A stretch of 64,000 nt of DNA from NCBI GenBank assembly GCA_033558025.1, contig JAUCEF010000018.1, forward strand, positions 2,914,001-2,978,000. Direction: 5' to 3'. This document shows positions 32,460 to 41,697 of the stretch, in pieces. This DNA is from Phytophthora sp. 'mugwort' (lineage: Eukaryota; Oomycota; Peronosporomycetes; Peronosporales; Peronosporaceae). Each line of letters opens with the position of its first letter. Positions within the stretch are counted from its first letter, which is position 1. The notes below the pieces were generated by a model. That model made no database searches and had not been told where the DNA came from. It was given only the letters and a program-made list of their open reading frames with translations. The position numbers were made by a program, and so were the translations under genes.

Positions 32460-34301
32460 TTAGCTAAAGTCTCGATCGGGGAAGAGCTTGGGAGCGACGA
32501 GTGTCCAGGAGAAGAGGAGGATGGTGAGCCACTGCGCGACGATCTTCACCCACATGGAGACGGCGTTGAAGGAGCTGGAAGCGGGTGGTAAGAGCGATAA
32601 TGTAAGAAAACCACGAGGGTAGGTGGAAAACAGATTGCCTACCCGTTTGCAGAGTCCCAGTCTGTAAGTACCATCGCCATGTACAGTCCTGCGAGGCACA
32701 TCATGCTGTAGAATTGCCATGGTTCATGTATGAGGGTTTGATTGGGTTTGGGTGGCTCCACGGTTGCTCTTGCTGGAGCGAGGCTGGAGCTGTCGTCGGA
32801 ATGCTGAGCTGGATGTCCGTCGACGACGACGACTCCAGCAAATTCGTTATGATGGTCATTGCTGTGATCTGGATGAGCGACGGAGATTGTTCCATGAGGA
32901 GGTGAACGCGCGTGTCGAACTAGTAACTTGGTGGCTGCGCTTGACGTGCGCCAGCTCGTCCACGTCATGGCGAAGGCGGCGATCACGGCGTTGGCAATCA
33001 GGCTGCTCGTATTTGCAGATTCCTCGTCTTGTGGAGCCGGTGGCGGGTGGTCTCGAAGCTCGCAAGTTTTGTCGGGGTTGCTTACTAACGCTTGCCAGCA
33101 CATTAGCACCAGATACGCCGAGATAGCACAGGGTGGTAGCAAACCTACTTCCAGCCATGAAGACGCTACGAAAACAGACAACAAGCGTTAGCGACGTGGA
33201 GACTATTGTGCGAATGTGTCAAGTTGTTCGTACTGCAAACAATGATAAGAAGACCGGCTGATACAATCGTTATGGTCGTGAATGCAAGGCCCAAAGAGCA
33301 ATCGCCGAACTGCATGTACTGTGGATCCAGTACTTAGTCATGAGATGACAGCATCATGGCAAGACTCGAGTGACATACCAAGTAGGCAATTCCAGCTCCC
33401 ACAGCGACAAGAGACCCTGCACAAACACCAAAGAACGCTGTCTTCCTACACATGAAACGACCATAAAAAGGTGAACCCTGAATGGATACTGAACCTCCAC
33501 GTCCGTACCACAAGCACACGCTTCTTGCGCAGAATCCCTTGTGCGTGTCGCCTTCAGCTACCGCCTTCTCGGCGCTTTCGATTGCATTTAACAGTGTGTC
33601 TCGTACTTGATCTAAACAAACAAAAGCGCAAACACCAGATATGAGCTTCTGCTTTGGTGGTGCGAGCGAATCGGGGAGTTCTCCTCACATGACACGCTAA
33701 CGATAGAGAAAATCTGAAAGAGGATGAAGAATCCCGACGCAACTCGTGCGAAAGGCACATACCCGTCGAAGAAAGCTGGTCATAGGATAAGGATATGACG
33801 TGTGTGCAAGATCATAAGTGACCGGTTCATATGCAGGCAGCAAGAAGAAGAAGAAAAAGAACAATAGAATAAATACTCACAGTTTGGGATGTAGAATGAG
33901 CCGACAAGCAGAGCAGCCAGCGCCGGGATCTCGGCCCAAACCAGAATTTTCATTGCTCGTCGGCGTGGCTGCACCCAGCCAAATCGACTGAATAGTGCTC
34001 TCAAGAGGAAAAACATGGAGATACCAAAGCTGGCTCGGAAGATCATCTGGTTGCCCTGACATGATTCGCTATCCGTCGCATCACAGTCGGAAAAGGTGCC
34101 GAACGAGGACAGTAAGCCTGACATCAAGCACACAATGAGCGGTCATTCAGCACACCATCGTTCTCCGCAAGGGGGGTTCGATCTACCTCGACCGATGGTC
34201 TTGAACATGGTCGCGAAGATGGCATTGCAGAAGAAGAGTGCGATGTAGACCCCGCGCAGCCAGTTGATCTCAATCTTGAACATCGCGGGCATCCTGGTCA
34301 T
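32460..34301 (-). CDS. serine incorporator (SERINC/TDE1) membrane protein
   Basis: Eight exons: 34301-34187, 34117-33881, 33775-33689, 33611-33509, 33445-33379, 33318-33234, 33165-32643, 32574-32460; 443 residues. Introns are 60-105 nt, all in frame with GT-AG borders. Family landmarks: FRASFGISMFFLLRALF, GSFYIP, the SWLEVGLLPPCAISAYLVLMCWQALVSNP segment, and the end DWDSANGS...MWVKIVAQWL...WTLVAPKLFPDRDFS, which is diagnostic. SERINCs are multispan membrane proteins (9-11 helices) with lipid-scrambling or serine-lipid roles. The loop between helices near residue 250-380 is Ser/His/Pro-rich and longer than the core. Head-to-head with the zinc-repeat gene. Confidence 0.9.
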
Positions 34302-34675
34302 GGCGTCTACCGGGGAGCTCACCAGGGAGCAGCCTCACTAAGTGCTGCGTAGGAGAAACAATCGGCAGGCTCGTCTAATTTTGCCTTTCAGCATACGCGC
34401 CTTTTCACTATTAAATATGACAGGTCGTCTCACGTGACATATATTAACTCTCGCAGTGTTTCACTGAACTTTTTGTGGTTCCAGCGCTCACGCGCCACAC
34501 AACCCCACAAGTCGCACAGCCGGGGAACACTTCTCCCAAACTCTGGCACCGAATCGCTCGCTCGAGGAAACGTGATCAGGTAAAGTGCACGGCACCACCA
34601 GCTCCGCGCGAACATGAACTCCAACCCTCTCGTGTATGCACTAACCTGTTGCTACTGCCACACGTAGGACCGTAC
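34302..34675. promoter_or_regulatory. divergent spacer upstream of SERINC and the zinc-repeat gene
   Basis: 374 bases without a supported gene. An open frame continuous with the plus-strand gene begins at 34475 only with GTG, and CACACGTAG at 34660 could be a splice acceptor, so a 5' leader intron is possible. No defined promoter box is secure. Confidence 0.4.
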
Positions 34676-37600
34676 ATGGCAGCTAAACGAGGACGTTCTC
34701 CGTCCTTAACGAACGACTCGGCTCCGGCCAAGCGCGGGAACAACCGAGACGACAGGCCCCAGCTCGCTACAGAAGACGCTGTCCTCGCAACGACGAACAG
34801 TACGCCAGTTACAGAGCCGAACACAGCAGCTGGAGCTCAACCGCGCAGTCAGTCGGAGGTCGACACGGTCCAGACGCAGGTATTGAAGACAACGGTGGGG
34901 ATTCAACAGCAGCGCAGCAATATGTCGGTTGCAGCGCCTTCTGTAGGGCTTCTGGTGGTGGCACCAGAGTTTGGAGTGGTTCATGACTCGTGGGAAGCCT
35001 TTGAAGAAGCGCTGAAAGCCTACGGGAAGCAGACGTTCCAGCTCTACGTCATTCGCTCCACGACTTCAGTAAAGCGTCGGAACATTAAGATTGCAGAGAG
35101 TGCGGCAAAAGGAGATGCTGGTGGCAACGCAGGGACCACGAGGAAGGCCACAGTGGGGTTGGAAGCGTCGATGGATCGTGATATCACCCTCGGGGGTCGT
35201 GTTGTGGAGAGAACGCTGATTCCAGAGCAGTATCAATGGTATTCCAAGTCACTTAAGTGTACACACGGATGGAAAGATCGTCATCGAGGCACTGGGAAGC
35301 GTGGGTCGGGAGTCGTGCGGTCGACAAGTTGTCCTGCCAAGATGTGTGTGACACTGCAGCATCGAGGACCTGGTCCTGCAGACTGGAAAGTGGTAGTAAC
35401 CAAACATGTGCGGACACATAACCATCAATTGTCCAAGGAATTGTACCTGTACTACACGGAGAACCGGCGTATCTATGATCCAGAATTACTTGCGGTTGTT
35501 GGGGATCCATGTGAAGCTGCGGATGGAGCTGTGAAGTTCGCTGCCGATATGACAAGCGCTCAATTAACATCGTTGATCGATCCAACTAATCAGAGATCGG
35601 GGCTTTATCGGATCCTTACATCCAGCGACGACCAGAGCCAGCAACAGACGTCGTCCATGTCGTTCCTTGTATCGGACTCTTCGTCTGCTGGGAACCACAA
35701 TGAGAGTCGCTCCACCAAGCAACTTGTGGCTCTGTCGGACGCAGGCAGCGGCAACTTCGTGATCCGGCCACGCATCAATACAACGACTTCATTCAATCCC
35801 ATGCCGCCTCTGGGAGCCATCATCTTGACACCAGGAACGATTCCTTCTCGAGCGATAGACGGCGGTTTTTGTGTGCCTCGAGTCGCTGCAAAAGTGCACG
35901 CATCTTGGGACGCTTTCCACGACTACGTCGCGCAGTACGCGTTCGATACGGCGCAAGTATTCCGTACACGATCGACTGTGTCAGTCGCAGCCAGGAACGC
36001 CAAAATCTTGGCGTCTATTACTGCCAAAACTGGAAGCGAGGATGGTCATGACGTGGTGAGTTATGCGAGTTATGCTGCGGCATCTCCGACGTCGCGTTTG
36101 ATCCCGGACGAGTTTAAGTGGTTCTCGAAGCTGCTGATCTGCACATACGGTTGGAAGCGTCGAGCACGGAGCAAAGGCCTTCGACTCGGTGAGCATGAAC
36201 AAGGTCCTTGTTCTGCCATGTTACTAGCTCGAATGGAGCGTAATGTCGACGGGAACTGGCACGTCGTGATCAATCGTCAAGTGCCGGAGCATAACCACAG
36301 ATTAGGCGGTCATGTGGACGAGAACGATACAAGCCACGAGTTTATTGAGTCTCGTGATGTGACGACTGCATCGTCATTGGAATTAACCTCGACACAGCCG
36401 AGTTCAAGTGATCACTCTTTTATGATGGACACTCAGACGATCTTCTCAACAAAACCAAGCGTACAAGGACCTCAAGAGCCTTCCACAAGCCAGCGTGAGA
36501 TCGTCGTGCGGGTGCCCAAGCTCCAGTCGGTGTTTAACTCGTGGGATGACTTCCATACGAGCCTTAAAGCCTACTCTGACGCCACGTACCAGCTTTATCG
36601 TACAAGAACGACTAGTTCAGCCAAGGGAAGAAACAAGAAAATTGCGCAAATGAAACGTACCGGCGGCCAGGACGAAAACGAGGACAAGAGCGATGGTGGC
36701 AGTGATCTGGACGCTGCTTTGATCGGACTGAGCTCTGCGCGACAGATCCCCGAGTCTTGGAGGTGGTACTCGAAGACTCTTACGTGTACACATGGCTGGA
36801 AGGAGCGACACCGTGGCACAGGGAAGCGGAACGCACATGGCGTGCGCTCGACGGCTTGTCCCGTCAAGATCTGTGCGACTGTGCAGTACGTGACACCGTC
36901 TTCAAGCTTGACAAATGACGCACTATCGACTGAAAGCGGCGACGTGACACGTGAGAGTTGCTGGCGTGTTGTGGTGACAAAGCATCTCGTGGATCATAAC
37001 CATAATTTGTCACGGGAGCTTTATCAGCATTACTGTGAGAACCGGCGAATCTACGACCCTGAACTACTGGCAATTGACGCGTCAAGTAGCAACACGGTGG
37101 TGACGCGCAAGGCATCTGGTCGACTGGTTAATCAACCGGATTGTGGGAGCCACATATCTTCCCAGTCGTCTCTGCTTCCTACGCAGCTCGAGACAGAACT
37201 GACGGAAGCGGTAACCCACGTCCAGCTTTCTGAGTCGTCTGGTAGTACGCACCTTGTCAGCAGTAGTGCTGGTAGAGTGCCACAAACTACTGCTGAAGTG
37301 TCTACCTCGCAGCAGACTGTGCCGTCGGTGGTGTATAACCCAGCTTCGTATTTACCCAGCCAAGCACTAGCTCAACAACAAGAAGAGCAACAGCAGAAAC
37401 TTCAGCAGCAAACGGCAGCATTTGCCGGTGCTATGACTGGCACTCAATTCAGCCAAACATCTGAAGGAGGAGAAAGTGTCGCCACATTAGCTGCAGCGCC
37501 CGGTTTAACTCCTGCCAATCTCGTCTTGCTTAACAATGCTGGGACTATGACGGGTGCCTTTCCTGCTACAGGTTCCAACGTGATTTCTGTGGCTTGTCGG

Positions 37601-38641
37601 GTTCATGGAGCTTCAGGACGCTCGAATTCATCGGATAACGAGATCTCAGGCACGGCGGCCTCGTCTACAGCTCAAGCAGCACAATGCACATGCTTCCGGA
37701 TCGCAGGTGGCGGCAATTACGTGACGATTGTCCCTGCTAGAGACCCATTAGCTTCGACAGAGACGAACTTTGACGCTGATGAGGAGACGATGCTGTATGC
37801 AGAAGAGATGGAAGGAGCGTGGCAGCCATCGTCGACTGTCGAGCTGGAAAAGGTGACGACAGACACTGGAGAGATGAGGTGGCGTGTGCCTCGAATCGTG
37901 CGACGTTATTCCTCCTGGGAGGTCTTCCACAAGTACTTGGACGCGTACTCGGCTGCTACTTTCCAGCTGTACCGTGTGCGCACGACGTACTCGGTACGCT
38001 CGCGCAACATTCGTCTCCGTCAGTTAGCTGCCAGTCGAGGTCTTACGGTGCGTGAAGATGGAGAGAACGACTCAACAGAGACGCACGACGGTCTTCATGG
38101 GGTATCTCGAGCTCATCTCGTACCGGAACATTATGAATGGTATTCCAAGACATTCTTATGCACACACGGCTGGAAGCGCCGCAGTCGTGGCAGTGGCCAA
38201 CGTGTGAGCCACAATGTTCGCGCTACAGAATGTCCCGCTAAAGTCTGTGCCACCTTGCAGCGCACGGATGGTTCACTCAACAACTGGAGTGTCGTTGTGA
38301 CCAAGCATATGGCTGAGCATAACCACGAACTCTCAGAAGCGCTTTATCAACAATATTCCGAGGTGCGACGTGTGCGTGACCCGGTGGTGCTGGCTCAAGC
38401 GGAGCAACTCTGGCGACAAGGAGCCACACGTCGTCGCGTGTTTGAGTTCCTCAAAGAGCGATCACCGAGTCAGATTATCCTCATGAAAGACGTCCATAAT
38501 CTCGTGCAACGATGGCAAGCACAAGAGCGTCGTCCCCGACAAGATCATGACGAGGACGACCAGGTTCAAGACCAAGACCAGCAACTACAGGACGAGAACA
38601 CACTTGACGTTTCAACTGAGGAAAATACGTCGTGGTTGTAA
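34676..38641 (+). CDS. protein with four tandem FAR1/GCM-like DNA-binding repeats
   Basis: 1321 residues from ATG 34676, one exon. The same ~150-190 residue unit occurs four times, at about residues 95-272, 399-543, 612-798 and 1070-1232. Each begins with (V)P, then SW-x-x-F and a Tyr/Gln segment (QLYRTRTT, QLYVIRST, QVFRTRST, QLYRVRTT), WYSK or WFSK, C-THGWK or CTYGWK, a CPAK-like Cys pair, and ends HNH. This C-C-H-x-H order is that of the WRKY/GCM-type zinc fold used by FAR1 and Mutator-type transposases. Repeat 2 is worn (CTYGWK, GPCSAML). Between units are Ser/Gln/Thr-rich linkers. No transposase core follows, so it may be a domesticated transcription factor. Confidence 0.8.
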   Translation: MAAKRGRSPSLTNDSAPAKRGNNRDDRPQLATEDAVLATTNSTPVTEPNTAAGAQPRSQSEVDTVQTQVLKTTVGIQQQRSNMSVAAPSVGLLVVAPEFGVVHDSWEAFEEALKAYGKQTFQLYVIRSTTSVKRRNIKIAESAAKGDAGGNAGTTRKATVGLEASMDRDITLGGRVVERTLIPEQYQWYSKSLKCTHGWKDRHRGTGKRGSGVVRSTSCPAKMCVTLQHRGPGPADWKVVVTKHVRTHNHQLSKELYLYYTENRRIYDPELLAVVGDPCEAADGAVKFAADMTSAQLTSLIDPTNQRSGLYRILTSSDDQSQQQTSSMSFLVSDSSSAGNHNESRSTKQLVALSDAGSGNFVIRPRINTTTSFNPMPPLGAIILTPGTIPSRAIDGGFCVPRVAAKVHASWDAFHDYVAQYAFDTAQVFRTRSTVSVAARNAKILASITAKTGSEDGHDVVSYASYAAASPTSRLIPDEFKWFSKLLICTYGWKRRARSKGLRLGEHEQGPCSAMLLARMERNVDGNWHVVINRQVPEHNHRLGGHVDENDTSHEFIESRDVTTASSLELTSTQPSSSDHSFMMDTQTIFSTKPSVQGPQEPSTSQREIVVRVPKLQSVFNSWDDFHTSLKAYSDATYQLYRTRTTSSAKGRNKKIAQMKRTGGQDENEDKSDGGSDLDAALIGLSSARQIPESWRWYSKTLTCTHGWKERHRGTGKRNAHGVRSTACPVKICATVQYVTPSSSLTNDALSTESGDVTRESCWRVVVTKHLVDHNHNLSRELYQHYCENRRIYDPELLAIDASSSNTVVTRKASGRLVNQPDCGSHISSQSSLLPTQLETELTEAVTHVQLSESSGSTHLVSSSAGRVPQTTAEVSTSQQTVPSVVYNPASYLPSQALAQQQEEQQQKLQQQTAAFAGAMTGTQFSQTSEGGESVATLAAAPGLTPANLVLLNNAGTMTGAFPATGSNVISVACRVHGASGRSNSSDNEISGTAASSTAQAAQCTCFRIAGGGNYVTIVPARDPLASTETNFDADEETMLYAEEMEGAWQPSSTVELEKVTTDTGEMRWRVPRIVRRYSSWEVFHKYLDAYSAATFQLYRVRTTYSVRSRNIRLRQLAASRGLTVREDGENDSTETHDGLHGVSRAHLVPEHYEWYSKTFLCTHGWKRRSRGSGQRVSHNVRATECPAKVCATLQRTDGSLNNWSVVVTKHMAEHNHELSEALYQQYSEVRRVRDPVVLAQAEQLWRQGATRRRVFEFLKERSPSQIILMKDVHNLVQRWQAQERRPRQDHDEDDQVQDQDQQLQDENTLDVSTEENTSWL

Positions 38642-38757
38642 ATGCGCCACTTTGGAGCTGAAAAAAAAAAACTGTTTTAAAGACAGTGAACGGCCATTTT
38701 TTTTCTTGTGTTTTTGTGTGTCTAGTGCTACCAGTCGCTACAGTTTTTGGATCGAGG

Positions 38758-41660
38758 ATGACGTATTTCCAAGGTGGAGACTTTGTGGAACTCTTGAGTG
38801 CCCAGGGCAAGTCGCCTGCTGCAGCCTGGAAGCTACAAGGCAAGATCTCCAAGACATTTGATAAAAGTATCAAGGGCAATGCATTCACACTCGATGGTAG
38901 CTCTGAAACCAAGATGCAATTGCCGAAAACGTCGTCGCTGGGACTAGCGCAAAGGTTCGTCATCTTGCAGCTTCTAGTGCCATTTACGCGCTCGCTCTCG
39001 GTCGAGATCTGCTTTTCCGACTTCCACAAGGTGCGTCGCCGGTTCGTAGTCTCGTCAGCTTTTCGTGACACGGCACAGACGGCACTGCACGTCCAGTTGC
39101 CTCTGAATGCAGTCAATGTGCCTCGAGACCAGTGGATGAACCTCGTGTTTGATCTCCAGACTTTGTCCGAGCAGCATTTCCCAGACTCGGGATATCGCTC
39201 CATGGAAGCTGTTTGTGTCAGTGGAAGCTGTCGGCTCAAGCGCATTTTCACCATGAAGGACGCCCCTACGCCATCTCGAGGCCCGCAAAGTGTCCGACAC
39301 GCGGATATTCGGGAGATCCCACGCCAATTCGTCTTCTCGGTGGCACAACACGGGGCTAAGGGAGCAATCCCCATTCCGACGCTGTATTTTGCCATGGAAT
39401 CTGCTTCAAATCTCGGTAGGATTCACGGAGTGGCAGTCACTGCTAGCAACACGGTTAAGAGCGATACCAGCGAAGCTAAAGCTGTTCATCGCAGTGAAAC
39501 AGCCCGCGTGCGTACTCAAGCAAAGCCACAAGTTACAGCGAAGCGAGCTCTGCGTCCAACGAGCGGACTGCATCAGCACGCCACAGACACTAAACTTCGC
39601 CGACCGCAGTCGAGACCTGTCAAGGTGATCGACACGCAGGGCGAGAGTTATCCACATGATAATGAACCAGCATTTGAACAAGTTCACGGAACTGTCAGCT
39701 CTAGTGAGAGTGCTATGAACAAGGAACGATATGTTGATATGCCTGAGGATGATATACCACGAAATGTGTCACCTGTTCAAGTGAAGAAGTCGTACGAGGT
39801 GAAGAAGGAGGAAATCATGGCTCCAGCACCTACTGAGACGACAATTGGAGCTCGAGATCGCACTTTCAGTCCTTCACGCAGTACACACTCCACTTCTCTA
39901 TCTACAAAAGACTTGCAAGCTGGTGTGTTAATTCCAACCCTGCGGCAGTCGATTCTGGGAGAAATACAGCAAAAACTTGCAGGGTTGGAAGCGGACGATG
40001 AACGAGCAGATGAACGTGACCAAGAGCTGTTTTTACGTCACACATCGCTGCATAGTGGAGAATGGCACCTTCAGCAGCTCCGTGATGAAGATTTAGACGA
40101 GGACGATAATGAAGAGGACCCCATTCAACTGAGCAGACGAGAAGAAGACGATTTAGTTGAAACAACTTCAGTCTCACCAGAGATGAATCAACTCAGCTCG
40201 ATGACGTCCCGCTACGACGCAACCAACGAGTCGATCTTTTCTTTCTCGTCTTTAGCTGCTCGACAAAGTGCCTCCAGACTGTTTGACTTGGAGTCACTAC
40301 TACAAGACGAAAAGCCATTCATCCGGATGATTGATAACGAAAAGAACGAGAGTACGCAGCTTGCAACGCAGATTGAAAATGTCTTAGCTAGCGTTGGAGG
40401 TGATGAGGCAGACGACCTGGAGCTCACGAAGCTATTAGCAGCTAAACGGTCAGCTAGACAGCTTACGCCCCAGACGCCCACAATTTGTCATAAAAAACGT
40501 TTGTCAATGTATAATGACAATGAGGTGGCAAATAAGGAGGAACTTGGTGAGAATGCGGAAGCGACAAATGACCGAAACGACTGGGTTATGCTTGAGAAGG
40601 AGACGACGGAGGTGAAGAATGATACAATAATGCAAGACGTGGTGAACCAACCAGCAGAGCAAAAGGTTCTCGATCTCATGGGGCTCTCGATTGACTTGTA
40701 AGTTGCGTGTTATCTATCATGGAATTTATCGGTATTGTGTACGTTATGATTCTCTATTGAGCTAATGGGTTTTTCTCCATCTATCTATACCCATTTTTTT
40801 GTGTTTTTTTTGTAGAACTAACGAGCTGAGCGTCAGTATTGGAACCGAACATGATAATGGAGATGATGGCAACTATGAACGTTCTGTGGGGTGTGCGAGC
40901 CCAACAAGCCCGCAAACAGACGAAATCAAACCCAAGAGCGATCACGATAGTACCAAGTCACACCACGACGACGATGACGATGATTCGAGCTTCGACTTCG
41001 GTAGGTTTTTGCTCGATCTTGGCTTGCGCTTTGTGTTTTTCTTGGCGTTAACACCTCGATGACTTGATTTCAGAGGATCTCGTGGAAGACGCGGAATCAA
41101 ACGACAGCGAACGCGATGAAGATGACGAGAAGCACGACCAAAGCAGCGTCGCAGTCACAAGTGTCACGTCGTCTTCTCAGCAAAAGATGAATTCAATTCC
41201 TGCACGATTGTCAAAAGATTTTGATTCAAGACTTGCAAGTAGTCCCCATGGTAACGATAGTCAGGAGAAGCGACGCACACCTCCAGTGCCACCAAGAAGA
41301 ATGACATCAGTGAAGTCACCGCAGATAAACCGTCAGAATTCTCGTGAGAAGTTTGTACACCGGGAAATATCTATAGAACGATGCCAGTCAAGCGAGCTCT
41401 CGTCGTCCTTCTCGTCTCGTCGACTGCAGAGTTTGCTCGAGTCCACAGATTGGACAGCTGAACTCAAGGCGCAAATGAGCACTTTGCCCACGAGCAGCCT
41501 TCACGATCCACCATCCGCTCGACGCCGTACGTACCGTTCTCCAGCATCGAACTCACACTTCCAGACCCCCTCGACTTCGTCCATTGAGCTAGTGTATGAC
41601 CCGATTCTGCGTTGTTACTACGACCCCGTCGCCAATAAATACTACGCGTTAGCGGAATAG
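38758..41660 (+). CDS. CFAP20-domain protein (CFAP20DC-like)
   Basis: Exons 38758-40697, 40816-41000 and 41074-41660; 903 residues, introns 118 and 73 nt. The N-terminal domain begins TYFQGGDFVELLSAQGKSPAAAWKL and continues with LDGSSETKMQLPKTSSLGL, the clear mark of CFAP20 domain proteins. CFAP20 itself is a small axonemal protein at the doublet inner junction; long proteins with this domain are poorly studied. Residues 200-860 are disordered, acidic and Ser-rich. The end folds again (IELVYDPILRCYYDPVANKYYAL). The gene stops 37 bases before the end of the convergent PDE gene. Zoospore flagella would be a sensible place of action. Confidence 0.87.
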
Positions 41661-41697
41661 ACTCTAGGTATTCTCTATGATATAAGTCCTCTTTTGT

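Noticed and set aside
34475..34675. 67-codon N-terminal extension of the zinc-repeat protein
   Set aside because: It begins with GTG, not ATG, and the residues lack similarity to the rest. ATG 34676 is the first usable start.
38481..39395. 304-codon minus-strand frame
   Set aside because: It overlaps the ends of two plus-strand genes with clear domains, and its translation lacks any domain.
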